Below the pieces are notes generated by a model. The model worked only from the letters and a program-made list of their open reading frames with translations. It was not told the DNA's origin and ran no database searches. This document shows, piece after piece, positions 23,996 through 35,455 of a stretch of 64,000 nt of DNA (within the stretch, counting starts at the first letter, position 1; the number at the start of each line of letters is the position of its first letter). Origin of the DNA: Megaleporinus macrocephalus (taxonomy: Eukaryota > Chordata > Actinopteri > Characiformes > Anostomidae); assembly GCA_021613375.1 (NCBI GenBank), contig CM038709.1, forward strand, positions 36,178,428 to 36,242,427, read 5' to 3'. Position numbers and translations under genes: made by a program.

Positions 23996-26539
23996 AATGA
24001 AACCTAGAACAAACTGTTCAAATTTGCACTAAAATCCTCTTGTTTTCAGAAAGAATTTTGGAAATTTTAAATGATATCTAGTCTGAAGTTCCAACACTGA
24101 AATAACAAGCATTGTTGTAAGTGAAAATAAGTTAACAAATCTCTACAGGAAACAAATATCTTAAATGTGCTGTTGCTCTTCAGTACACAAATTCTATTTG
24201 TTTGCTCAAGTAAACATATTGATGTAGCACACCACTTGCTACCCAGGGATTAAACTGGAGGCAAGACCGGCAGATTCAGCAAACATTACAGCTTTATTTT
24301 ACAAACAAAACTCAAAACTAAATCACAGAAAACCTAAAAATAAACCAAACTGTCCATTTTTAGTGGTCTCTGGTTTACCTCTGGTTGACATTCCTTTTCC
24401 ATCTCTTCTCTCTTTCTTTTCTTTCTCTGCTTCTTTTAAAGATGCCCAAGCTGCTCAACCCAGCAGGCATCCCTTTAAAGATTTTCTGTTTCAAAACAAA
24501 TGTACTAAAATCAACAGAATGTGAAGAAATAACAGTTTTGACAATGTGTCAAAGACTTCTGTGTGTCATGTTGCAGAGATATCTACTGGTACCTCAAAAT
24601 ACCACCTTGTATCTGAAAAGGCCATAGTGAGTCACAGTACTGTGGAGTGGAATCAGTCTAGAATGAGACGATGCATAAGTAGCACTACTGCCCCGACTTC
24701 GTGTTATAACCTGTTGTCAATCATATCGGCGGTGCTGCTTCTGGTTAGACCGTTTAAAAACAGGTAGCCAATAAAAAAGGAACAGTAAACACAACGATGG
24801 CTGTAGCTCTGTCCCCACCCACTCTCAGCAAGAAACCATGTTTAGCAGCAAAAAAATAAGTTACATGAATAGAAACAGGAGTTAACATTGATGCTGCTTT
24901 ATACCATTGGAGACACTCTTGGACAGTAAGAGGGTGATATTTGATGGTCATATGTAAATGTGCTCATAGGTATAATATTCAACTCAAAAACGTCTCCCAT
25001 ACTCCCAAAACGTGGGGTTAACGGTATGTTTTGAAACTGTAGCAATATTTACATAGTACTTCAAAGTCTTGATACGGGCCATGGACTGCAATGACACTAT
25101 ACCTTTCTGCTACCGTGCTGCATTTAAATGGCTTTTGAAAGCTCTGTAACCACCATTTTTGGTGAAAATAGCATGCTTCGTTGTGCGACAGGCTGCCGTT
25201 TCATGCCACTATGAAGAGAATGGCCTGAATTTCAACTCGACCTGTAAATGCGACAATAGGCCTAAAGTGGTTTCCCCGGGTAAGCGGCAGACGTGCTGAA
25301 TAACAATGATGGCCTTCTCGGCTGGAGACCCGTTGATATGGCGCGTCCATAGCTGCCGCAGCGCAGGTGTTCTGAATGGCAATGATAGCATCGCTCAGTC
25401 TCTAAATGTTACAATATTGCTGTAATAGTTAGCCTCAAGCTCCGTAGGCTGCCTGAATGCTAATGGGCTGGTTAGCTGTTCCCACCTGCAACTTATACCA
25501 TTGATCCATCTTTCTACCCTCTAAATACTGGTAGCTGGGATACATGAAGGTTGTATCTGGTGGGTAAGGCTGCTAATTAGACCTTGACCTTAGCAGATTT
25601 TCTGAGGTTGTTATGCGAATCAATGCTGCAGGACGGTAGCACTAATTTTCTTTTTGAATTTTCTCTCTCTTTCTCTCTCTCTCTCAGTGAGCATGCATGT
25701 GTGGTCCTCTGGCATGCACAGACAATTTGAAGCCAATTATGTCCAGGCTTTGTGCTGCAAGATTTTGCGCAACCAGTTCTATGATCTCCAATTTCCTCAA
25801 TTAAATCCACAATAAGAGGCTTCCCAATAACAAATAAGGCAGCTGCTGCATCGAGTTCTTACAGATGGGATGGGTTAGAGGCACGTTTATGACCACAAGC
25901 ACTTGGCTAGGTGCTGAATACCAAAACCAACTGCTAGCTGCACTAAGAAGGCGCCTCCCAGTTTGTTGGTGTTGGTTTAAAATCTAAGTTTAATATCCAC
26001 TTACACCAAAAGATGAATAAATGATTAATAAATAAATGAATGATAGAATACTTTACTTATTTGCTTTCTTCAAGCTTCAGCAGAAAATGAGCCAACTATT
26101 AGGAATTGTTTTGCCTCAAAGTCTTAAACTACCTTTAACATAGCAATGCCCTTTTCGCATTTTCTTAACATTCCAATAGTAGGCCCAAATAGCTCCTCTC
26201 TGACCTTACAGTTTGTTATTTATTTATTTTGCCTATAGAGATTTTTTTATTTGCAGTCTCAAAACCAAGATGGCTAAGCACCTCTAGGCTCATCTGGAGC
26301 TATGCCCCTATTTTGTACATGTAAAAGTACTTACTGTGGCTCTCTGAGTAAAACAGTCTGTGGCATACACTCATATCCAAGGTCTCGAATGAGCTTGGGT
26401 TGCTTTGACCGGCTTTTAGGATTTATGCGCATACCCCTCATAGAGATGGAGGAAAGCTGAGGAAATTAAACTGAATAAAGCAGTAAATGTTTAGTCGAAT
26501 GTAGAAGAGTGCTCCTTACATGGTGCAGCATTTACTTTC
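23996..26539. other. Unique DNA, no supported feature
   Basis: About 2.5 kb. The part near 24222-24310 (TGTAGCACACCACTTGC, then a reverse-strand AATAAAGCTGTAATG) has the look of the end of a reverse-oriented LTR, but no second end or target duplication was found. A CT-rich run lies at about 25661-25685. Short open frames on both strands overlap and show no recognisable domains. The block 25080-25460 is more GC-rich and could hold conserved DNA. Confidence 0.4.
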
Positions 26540-26544
26540 TGGCC

Positions 26545-26650
26545 CTGACATTCAGCTTCCTATCTGCCAGCTTCTTGTTCACATTTTCTGTTTCCACCTT
26601 AAATAGAATGCCATTGTTACACTCTACATTTCCTTTTCTATCTTAGAGTG
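26545..26650 (-). mobile_element. Repeat family A fragment giving rise to the 44-bp array
   Basis: GCCAGCTTCTTGTTCACATTT, then TTCCACCTTAAATAGAATGC and TTACACT, matches the reverse complement of the family A segment near 43140-43180 (CAGCTTCTTAATCAGTTATC, TTCCACCTTAAATTCTACAG). It passes without a break into the minisatellite, whose unit starts with the same CACCTTAAAT word. Confidence 0.6.
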
Positions 26651-28697
26651 CTATGTTACACTCTACATTTCCTTTTCCACCTTTAATAGAGTGCGACAGT
26701 TACATTCTATGTTTCCTTTTCCACTTTAAATAGAGTGCTACCATTACATTCTATGTTTCCTTTTTCACCTTAAATAGAGTGCTACAGTTACACTTTACAT
26801 TTCCCTTTTCACCTTAGAGTGCTACACTTACACTCTACATTTCCTATTTCACCCTTAATAGCGTGCTACAGTTACACTCTACATTTCCTTTTTCACCTTA
26901 AATAGAGTGCTACACTTACACTTTACATTTCCCTTTTCACCCTAGAGTGCTACACTCACACTCTACATTTCCTATTTCACCCTTAATAGCGTGCTACAGT
27001 TACACTCTACATTTCCTTTTTCACCTTAAATAGAGTGCTACACTTACACTTTACATTTCCCTTTTCACCTTAGAGTGCTACAGTTACACTCTACATTTCC
27101 TTTTTCACCTTAAATAGCGTGCTACAGTTACACTCTACATTTCCTTTTTCACCTTAAATAGAGTGCTACACATACACTCTACATTTCCTTTTTCACCTTA
27201 AATAGAGTGCTACCGTTGCACCCTACATTTCCTTTTTCACCTTGAATATAGTGCTACCGTTACACTCTACATTTCCTTTTTCACCTTAAATAAAGTGCTA
27301 CAGTTACACTCTACATTTTCTTTTTCACCTTAAATAGAGTGCTACAGTTACACTCTACATTTCCTTTTTCACCTTGAATAGTGCTACAGTTACACTCTAC
27401 ATTTCCCTTTTCACCTTAGAGTGCTACACTTACACTCTACATTTCCTTTTTCACCTTAAATAAAGTGCTACAGTTACACTCTACATTTCCTCTTTCACCT
27501 TAAATAGAGTGCTATAGTAACACTCTACATTTCCTTTTTCACCTTAAATAGAGTGCTACACATACACTCTACATTTCCTTTTTCACCTTAAATAGAGTGC
27601 TACCGTTGCACCCTACATTTCCTTTTTCACCTTGAATATAGTGCTACCGTTACACTCTACATTTCCTTTTTCACCTTAAATAAAGTGCTACAGTTACACT
27701 CTACATTTTCTTTTTCACCTTAAATAGAGTGCTACAGTTACACTCTACATTTCCTTTTTCACCTTGAATAGTGCTACAGTTACACTCTACATTTCCCTTT
27801 TCACCTTAGAGTGCTACACTTACACTCTACATTTCCTTTTTCACCTTAAATAAAGTGCTACAGTTACACTCTACATTTCCTCTTTCACCTTAAATAGAGT
27901 GCTATAGTAACACTCTACATTTCCTTTTTCACCTTGAATAGTGCTATAGTTACACCCTACATTTCCTTTTTCACCTTAAATAGAGTGCTACACATACACT
28001 CTACATTTCCTTTTCCACCTTAAATAGAGTGCTACCATTGCACCCTACATTTCCTTTTTCACCTTGAATATAGTGCTACCGTTACACTCTACATTTCCTT
28101 TTTCACCTTAAATAGAGTGCTATAGTTACACTCTACATTTCCTTTTTCACCTTGAATAGTGCTACAGTTACACTCTACATTTCCTTTTTTTACCTTGAAT
28201 ATAGTGCTACAGTTACACTCTACATTTCCCTTTTCACCTTAGAGTGCTACACTTACACTCTACATTTCCTTTTTCACCTTAAATAAAGTGCTACAGTTAC
28301 ACTCTACATTTCCTCTTTCACCTTAAATAGAGTGCTATAGTAACACTCTACATTTCCTTTTTCACCTTGAATAGTGCTACAGTTACACTCTACATTTCCT
28401 TTTTCACCTTGAATATAGTGCTACAGTTACACTCTACATTTCCTTTTTCACCTTAGAGTGCTACACTTACACTCTACATTTCCTTTTTCACCTTAAATAA
28501 AGTGCTACACTTACACTCTACATTTCCTCTTTCACCTTAAATAGAGTGCTACAGTTACACTCTACATTTCTTTTTTCACATGAAATAGAGTGCTACAGTT
28601 ACACTCTACATTTCCACTTTCACCTTAAATAGAGTGCTACAGTTACACTCTACATTTCTTTTTTCACATGAAATAGAGTGCTACAGTTACACTCATG
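26594..28697. repeat. 40-44-bp minisatellite with higher-order repeats
   Basis: About 48 tandem units. The full unit of 44 bp consists of TTACACTCTACATTTCC, TTTTTCACCTTAAATAG and AGTGCTACAG; shortened units of 40 bp (CACCTTAGAGTGC) and about 42 bp (CACCTTGAATAGTGC) are interspersed. Unit types are arranged in larger blocks: a 128-bp block recurs with CACTTTACAT at 26791, 26919 and 27047, and a 390-bp block at 27151-27540 reads identical to 27541-27930, with a third version from about 27973. No coding potential. Confidence 0.96.
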
Positions 28698-29966
28698 TGG
28701 TGACATTTAGATTCTTTTTTCAGCTTCTTTTTCAAATATTTCTGTTTCTTAAATGCTGCAGGTGTTACATTGTGGCGTGGACGTTGAGCTTCTTATTCAC
28801 CTGCTTCAGTTGGTTGCAATCTGCAACCTCATCACTAGAAGTTACCCACTGCTCCTCTGTATCAATTGATACTTAGAACTTGAAGCCATTCTGGAGTGAA
28901 AAAAAAAAAACATTTAAACATGACCTTTAGTATCAAACTTTTACCCTGGTCTCAGGAGGGAAATGTGCAAATGTGACTAAGCTGTGAGGTGAACTGCTAA
29001 AAGACATTCTGATGGTATGAACAGTGTCCTTTACCCTGACCCTACTCTCCTCAAACTACTACAACCCAACAATAGGTCCTGCACAGCTATCTAGCATCCT
29101 GTATTTGTCTGACACAATGTTCATCAGCTCTTCCTTGACAGTCTTTTGATAAACCTTCTAATAACGGCATTGAATAAAACCGGACTGGGGTTACTTATGG
29201 CATTCTGAGAAACTACAGGGGACACAAATAAGGTCACAGCCCCTTTTATTACATAAATGAACACTTTGCAGTTGTTGTTGTTTTAACTGTGAAACTGTCT
29301 TGCATCCTTTTATATCTTAGCTCAACATTAAATGTCAGTCTGAGGTGGGGGGAACTTTTGGAAAACTGTAAAGCTGAGTATTTAGATACCTTACCACAGT
29401 TTATCTTTTGTCAGGTTCAATAACTTTGTCTCTGGCATTCATTTTGTGCCAAATAATCATATAAATCATGGTTTTCTTTTTAAGCTAGCAGTCAGGATGG
29501 CTGTATGATGTTACATGATTCAAACAATGTTTGAAATTCAGATGGGCGTTAAGTGAAATGGTGGCGGCAAGGAGCTTGTACTGTGTTACGAGAGCTTGTA
29601 CTGTGTTGTACATTACGAGAGAAAGGTACAAACATAAAATCACAGCACATTTTTGATGTGATCCTAATGTTAGAAGGAGAAATCTTATCTACCAAGAAGT
29701 CAAAGAAAACATACAAAACTATTTGAACAAAACTGTTAACTTAGCAACAGACATTCAACTTCTTCACAGCACCTTTTCATATTAATATTACTGTTAACTT
29801 GACGCAATGTCAAGTTTTAAATCTTCTACCAGTGCACACTCATAGATCAACTTTACACAATAAAAATACAGGCTTCACCATTGTAAAGTCAATGTATTGA
29901 ATTGTATTATGAACAGTTCATCTGTGGGTTCTGTCCCTCAGCACTAGCCAGCAAACTATAAGGGTT
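28698..29966. other. Unique AT-rich DNA, nothing recognised
   Basis: The first 180 bases keep words related to family A (CTTAAATGCTGCAGGTGTTAC, GAGCTTCTTATTCACCTGC), suggesting the array sits inside an old copy. A poly-A run lies at about 28900-28911. No gene signal in the remainder. Confidence 0.4.
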
Positions 29967-30758
29967 TGTCATGTTTTGTCTTTTGTTTTGTTCTTTGTCT
30001 GTCTGTTTTACTCTCTGTCTGTCTGCTTGTTTTGCTCTGTCTGTCTCTCTGCTTGTCTGTCTATAACCCTCACCTGCACACCTCAATGTGGGGGATTAAA
30101 CGTAACCCTGTTTGTTTAAACCAAGCTTCTTGTTCATCTCTGCCAAGTTAAAGTTAGGCTAACGCCAACCCCGGTTACGCTGAGCTGACACCTAGCCAGG
30201 TCCGGCTGAGTCAAGTGAAACCTGCTGCACATCCAGCCAGATCCAGTTAAGTCATCAGTCCTCTATCCACGTCAAGTCAAGTCAAGTCAAGTCAAGGTAT
30301 ACACTCTTAGCTAAGTCTACCTGACTGCACCTCGCTGAGTGTCAGACACTCAGGCCATGTTGGTTCTATGCCTCGTTACACACAAGCTAACTAACTCTGC
30401 CCTTTGTTAGGGTTTCTGCTCTGTCTCTGCTATTACAGGAAGTTATCCCCTGGAACTAAGCTCCACGGAGGGAGCTGCTCTAACCACTGCTCTTACAGGA
30501 CATTATCTCCTGGATCTATACTTAGCTGAGGGGACCTGCTCTAGCCATTGTTCTTACAGGAAACCAATGCCTGGAATCTCCAGCCTGAGCTCAGGTCCCC
30601 ATCCATCTCTGCTCCCCTTCTACTCTGCTCAGCCTGCCTGCCTGGATATCTCCGCTAGGCCCTTCTAGTTTTCTGGCTACCACCCCTTTATTCTGCCCCG
30701 TACTCTGCTCTAAGCATTTCACTGTTCTTAATAAACAGCTTGCTTATGGATCATTACA
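29967..30758 (+). other. Possible solo LTR-like region with tandem repeats
   Basis: The stretch starts TGTCATGTTTTG and ends TTAATAAACAGC...ATTACA, the TG...CA layout and late AATAAA of an LTR, and its composition is unlike its flanks. It contains CTGT-rich sequence (about 29990-30062), a GTCAA run (30275-30297) and three units of about 61 bp marked by TTACAGGA near 30433, 30494 and 30555. No matching 5-bp target duplication was found at these borders, so the LTR reading is weak; a composite of simple and tandem repeats is the alternative. Confidence 0.35.
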
Positions 30759-30769
30759 CAAACACGCAA

Positions 30770-31065
30770 TGTTGTCTACTTTCTTAGAACGTTGTGCAAA
30801 TGTTGTCCCAATGTAGTCACAACATCAGTGCTAAATAACATTGTCATGTGGTGTTATGAATACCTGTTGACAACTTAGCAAAACTCCATAGAGTTCTAAA
30901 CAAATACAATGGAACATATGAAGGATTCTAGGAGGTTGTGACAATGTTGTCACAATGTTGTCAGATAACTTTTTTTTACATTTCAACATTGTAAGAACGT
31001 CATGGGCCTTAAAACAATAGGTTTTTACAATGTTATCACAATGTGTGTAATAAATGTAAAACAAC
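30770..31065. repeat. Degenerate AACGTTGT/CAATGTTGTCAC motif cluster
   Basis: The words AACGTTGTGC, AATGTTGTCCCAATG, CAATGTTGTCACAATGTTG, TTCAACATTGTAAGAACG and TTACAATGTTATCACAATG recur on both strands in irregular order. This looks like a decayed miniature element or tandem repeat. The reverse frame at 30831-31064 reads through it and is not supported as a gene. Confidence 0.45.
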
Positions 31066-31479
31066 GGCTGTAACAGCTATACAGTATACTTGAAAGGAAG
31101 CACCTTCAGCCTCAACCTGACTGCACACAAAGACTCGCAAGCAATTTTTGTTACTATTTTTTTGTAAATTTCTTGTATTTATTACTTTAAGTAACCACAA
31201 ACATTGGTACTTGATAAAAGTTCCTTGTGTTTTCTCGGTGTAAAAATTATTTTGAGCAACCATAAATGATGCAAACCATAAGCATTTTGAGAGATTGGAA
31301 TATTTTTCGGTGAATTACAAAAAGGAGTGTTAAATATTTTTCTTTCCTCAAGACGTTTTTTACATACAAACACTGATGTAGTATTAATTAAAAAAAGTTT
31401 ATAATCTCCACTTTGGATGGAATTTCTCCAGATGTTTCAGTAAAAAATTATTAATAGCCAACACAGAGCTTTTTTTTCT
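31066..31479. other. Unique AT-rich DNA, nothing recognised
   Basis: No repeat unit, transposon terminus or gene could be supported. Confidence 0.4.
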
Positions 31480-32035
31480 CACCAGTAAGAATGGCAACTT
31501 GTAAAGGTTAAATGAAGTGTTCCAAGAGGCAACTGTGGCCCTGAAAATCGAATGCTAGTTTCAGACTTTCTTGGACACGAGCAAGACGGCCCTGTCATTA
31601 TAGGCTTCCAGTCAGGCTAACACTGCCCATCCGTTCGCCGGCCTTCAGCTCATTTATTACCCTCCTCCCCGAGGAGCTCATTTCGTTGAGGCCAGATTAA
31701 AGATTGGAAAAACACACCGTATGATATTGCCTGGCAGGCCCCGTGCTTGCTTTGGATGACTTCACTAAAGGGTAAGGGATTGCGGGCCGCTCTATCTCCT
31801 GGCAACAGCACACAGCTCCTGGGGGATGAAATTCATGATAGCACTGAAAGTAATGGCTGGATTTCGCACCTATCAAAGCCTCGATTGGCGTGGCGGGATT
31901 GCCCGGTCGCATGCTCCGCAAGAGGCCACGTCCGTGGGCCAGGTGTCGGGAAATGGCAGTCAGGCAGTGACATGGAAGAGGTTGAGATACAGAGAAACAT
32001 CTCTTGTCCTTGAACACAACAGACATTTGTGAGTT
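31480..32035. other. Candidate conserved non-coding stretch
   Basis: A clear island of balanced composition in AT-rich surroundings, single copy in the window, free of simple repeats. Overlapping frames on both strands (31697-32083 reverse, 128 codons; 31747-32013 and 31826-32032 forward) reflect the GC content, since all three cover the same DNA; none shows a recognisable domain. It could be an ancient regulatory element or part of an untranslated exon. Of the candidate stretches listed this is one of the two most convincing by eye. Confidence 0.33.
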
Positions 32036-32875
32036 TTTGCGGAAAAGGAAAAACATATTTAGTCTACCAATCAACGACTCCATCTTTCATAACATAAAAC
32101 CAATATTCTTGCAGATATGTAAATAAGATGATTTTAAGATTATGCAAGGGCATGCACTAGTTGGAAGCTATGAAATGCTGGTATGTATATGCTTCAGAAA
32201 TGACAAAGAAAGAGGTTTGGCATGAAAATAAAGCTAATATCTAGAATGCATTATATTTATAAAGCAGAGATAGCATCTTCAGGTAGAAAACTTGACAAAA
32301 ATGTACTACATTTGATAAAAGCAATGTAAATACACAGTACATCATACTATTTATTCATCTTCTTGATGTTTCACAAAAAGCTTGGAAATACAGTATACAG
32401 CATCTACAAATGACAGTATTTCAATCTACATTGTACTTGTTACCGAATAAAATAACAAAATGAAATAAAAGATTGCTCGCAAATATGTGTGCATAGTTTT
32501 TGAGTGAAGTCTTTTGATTTATTTTGGTAGTGTCTCTTAAAGAAATATATAAGAGTATATATAAAAATTCTACACACATTTTAAGGCCTCAAGGACCCAA
32601 AGAGTTAATTTTGTTTCTCTGAGCCACAGTACACATGTACAAAATATGTTTTATAAATATCTTCCTATATTTATCTCCTATTCCATGTAAACTGTGCAGT
32701 CCAAGTCCTGGGTAACAGTTTCACTGTCAACTTCCCCGATCGATCATGAGGCTGATGTCTCTGGCCCCACCCACGTAAAACCGCTTCAGAGTCAGAGAAA
32801 ATTAGCGAGCTAAAGCTAACCAGAATAACCAAAAGCTAACAAGCTAGACCATATTTTTTTGCTGCCTGTTGCCCC
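32036..32875. other. Unique AT-rich DNA, nothing recognised
   Basis: No repeat, RNA or coding feature could be supported. Confidence 0.45.
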
Positions 32876-33160
32876 TTCATTCTTTTATTTATACATCAAC
32901 ATTGTTCCTTTATTCATTTATTACTTTGTCCATACACCAACATTGCTATTCATCTGTTCATTCCTTTATCCATACACCAACATTGTTACTTTATCCAGGT
33001 ATCTATTCATTCCTTTATCCATACACCAACATTGTTACTTTATCCAGGTATCTATTCATTCCTTTATCCATACACCAACATTGTTACTTTATCCGTTTAT
33101 CTGTTTATTCCTTTATCCATACACCAAGGTGGCTGTTTGATTAATTCATTCCTTTATTCG
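32876..33160. repeat. 49-bp minisatellite, about six units
   Basis: Units of TATCTATTCATTCCTTTATC, CATACACCAACATTG and TTACTTTATCCAGG recur with an exact 49-bp step (TTCCTTTATC at 32961, 33010, 33059 and 33108). The first and last units are degenerate. Because 49 is not a multiple of three, all three forward frames read similar repetitive peptides; these frames are artefacts. Confidence 0.92.
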
Positions 33161-33460
33161 TACACCCACATTTGTTTCCTCATTCATGCATTCATCTATT
33201 CAGCTGTCTCCATGTCTGTTCATCCATTCCTTCATTCAAGCATGTATGTTTATATGTTCGTTTCTTATTGCTTTGCTTCATCTGTTTTTTGCCCTTCAGT
33301 CACACATTGCTTCACTGTCCATTTGTTTGTTTATCTTTCTGTCCGCACATCTGTTTGTACATTTTTTTACACATCCGTCCAACTCATCTGTCTGTTCATA
33401 CATTGCTTCATCTGTCCATTTGTTTATCTGTCTTTGTGTCTGTCTGTACGCCTGTTGGTC
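33161..33460. repeat. Decayed CATT/CTGT-rich simple repeat
   Basis: Continues the 49-bp array as irregular ATTCATTC-, CATCTGT- and TTTGTTTATCTGTC-type sequence. It seems to be a decayed pyrimidine-rich simple repeat. The long forward frame 33032-33493 spans the array and this tract and should not be taken as a gene. Confidence 0.6.
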
Positions 33461-33744
33461 TGTAACATTTTGAGTCCAGTTGGAGTCACATAACAGCTGG
33501 ATTATAACGTTAGTTCTATACAACAGGTAGAGCAAGCTAGGAGTGTTGGACAGACAGCTATCAATCAAGTTTCTCATTAGCCACACCCACACAGTTCTCA
33601 TACAGGTCTGATCTGCAGTTTTTGAGCCATGATTTATAATATTTTTTAATCTCCTATTTTTAAAGTTTTGCCTTATGTTTAATAGAAACTCCACAAGCTC
33701 AGTACAAACAAATACAAAGATTTTAAGATGACACTTTGTGTTTC
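33461..33744. other. Unique DNA, nothing recognised
   Basis: Short single-copy stretch between the simple repeats and the next element, without any supported feature. Confidence 0.4.
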
Positions 33745-33860
33745 ATGTGACTTTAAGGGTTCTTTCTGGAACTTATATGGACATTCATAAGGTTCCTTAA
33801 ACTCATACATGTGATTTTCTTTAATGGTTCTCTGAAGAACATTCGCACTGAAAGGTATTT
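33745..33860. mobile_element. Decayed AAGGGTTCTT-type miniature element
   Basis: TTTAAGGGTTCTTTCTGGAAC, AAGGTTCCTTAAAC and TTTAATGGTTCTCTGAAGAAC resemble the miniature element at 55588-55712 and a fish family built from AAGGGTTCTTT and AAAGAACCA words. No clean ends survive. Confidence 0.5.
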
Positions 33861-34019
33861 TACTGATGAGTGCATTCAGAAAGACAAATGAAGCTAGCTC
33901 TCCAGCTAGGATTATGCTGGGTAATGTTAAGGAATACTGAATGTGTTGTATAGCTCCGTATCTTTGGTAACAGCATGTGCCAGCACTGACTGGACCAACC
34001 TTTCTTTGATGCTCCTGTT
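33861..34019. other. Unique DNA, nothing recognised
   Basis: Single-copy sequence with no supported feature; the reverse frame 33679-34128 crosses several unrelated blocks and has no recognisable domain. Confidence 0.4.
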
Positions 34020-34400
34020 TCATTATATGGCTAGACTTGGGAACGTGCTGGCAGGAAACTTGCCTTAAAACTTTTGAGGGTAAAAAAGCGAAGAGTAATT
34101 GGCCACCAGTCGGCTGTGCCAGGTTCACAGCGATAGTGTCACCGAAAATATATGGCCCTCATTTCGAGGGAAGACTTTTGGGAGGACCTTATTTAGGTCA
34201 GAACTTCTCTCGTTTTTTTCCCCTTTTCCATATTAATTGATGTGGTTTGTTATCATGGAAGACATGCGTGTGAGAGTCGATGAGAACATCTACGTTAGTT
34301 CGTTTGTGCAGCTGATTATTAGCCTTCTAATGAGAAGTGGAGGACTTATTGGAAGCAGGTCAGGTAAAAACAACCAGCTGTTATGGGGCCATTCAGGGTG
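34020..34400. other. Candidate conserved non-coding stretch
   Basis: Single-copy, balanced DNA including TTTCCATATTAATTGATG near 34225 and CAGCTGATTATTAGCC near 34308. No repeat relationships inside the window. Constraint is inferred from composition alone. Confidence 0.25.
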
Positions 34401-35455
34401 AAGATACGGGTGGAGATGAGAATAAGGGGACTCAAACAAGGTTTCTGGAGGGTATGTGGGTGCATGTGGGTTTTCAGGGCAACCTTTAAATCAAAATCTT
34501 GTTTCAGGCCCAGAGGTCAAGGAGTACTCATGGATCAATGTCAGCCATTCCTTGTGATTTTCCACATACAAGCACAATACAGGATATAATATTCTCCAAG
34601 TTTTTAAAGTGGAATACGAACTGCTTCCAACTTTTAAATTGGGTTTTTTTTGCTACACTTCTGGGCAGTCCACAGGATATCTGCTGAAATTGAACCACTT
34701 GATTAGCTAATGCCGTGGCTATGCATGCCTCTCTAGTTAGGCTGACAGAGACACAATGGGTTCAGTAGGGTGAAGCAAATAGGAGTCATTTAAGCAGTCA
34801 GTTGGGAATGATATTCGGAGGATAAAATTGTATTTTCTGTTTCCAAGCTGATACTTTAGGCTGATGTGCTTCATTTGGCTGAAAACGCTGAAATTATGTT
34901 TTCGACTGCATTCAAACATACATCAGATTACTCATGTGACCTCAGATTATCTGCTTCTGTCCTTTCTAGAGAAGAGCAGCACAACTGCACAGTTACAAAG
35001 CTGTCAAATGCCACTTCTTATTTAGTGATTATTTAGTGTGCCCACTCTTTACTGTAATTACAACTTGTTTTTTTCAGCAGCCTCACTTGTAGTTCTACAA
35101 GGAGCCACAACACAAAATCCAGTCTTAGAAGTTGGTTTAGCATATTCTGCTTTAGTAATCCCAAACACTCTAGGGTGGTCAGTCCATTGTATTGAGAACA
35201 CCAGCAGCTTCTTTGTTTGATCTCCTTTTCTCAACGAGTGCTTATTGAACACCAACAAACACTCATTGAACATCAGTACCTGAGCTTACTAAAGCTTTTG
35301 TGGCTGAATGCAACCAAATTCTCAAAGAAATGTTCAAACATCACATAGTGTAAAGCCTTCTCATTGAAGTATAGGTAATAACTGCATTTTAAGCTCATTA
35401 TTAACATCTTTATTTCAGAAATGCTGGATGAGTATTGCTATGACCCTACTAAGAT
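34401..35455. other. Unique DNA, no supported feature
   Basis: Contains only short open frames that overlap on both strands (34383-34589, 34737-34919, 35038-35220, 35058-35273). No domain or repeat recognised. Confidence 0.4.

Noticed and set aside
24222..24310. Reverse-oriented LTR end with AATAAAGCTGTAATG
   Set aside because: Only one possible border was visible; no second terminus or target duplication could be found.
31697..32083. 128-codon reverse frame as a gene
   Set aside because: Antisense frames of similar length overlap it and the residues show no domain; GC content explains the openness. Kept only as candidate conserved DNA.
33032..33493. 153-codon forward frame rich in FIPLSIHQ and cysteine residues
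   Set aside because: It translates the 49-bp minisatellite and the following decayed simple repeat; neighbouring frames of the same array are equally open.
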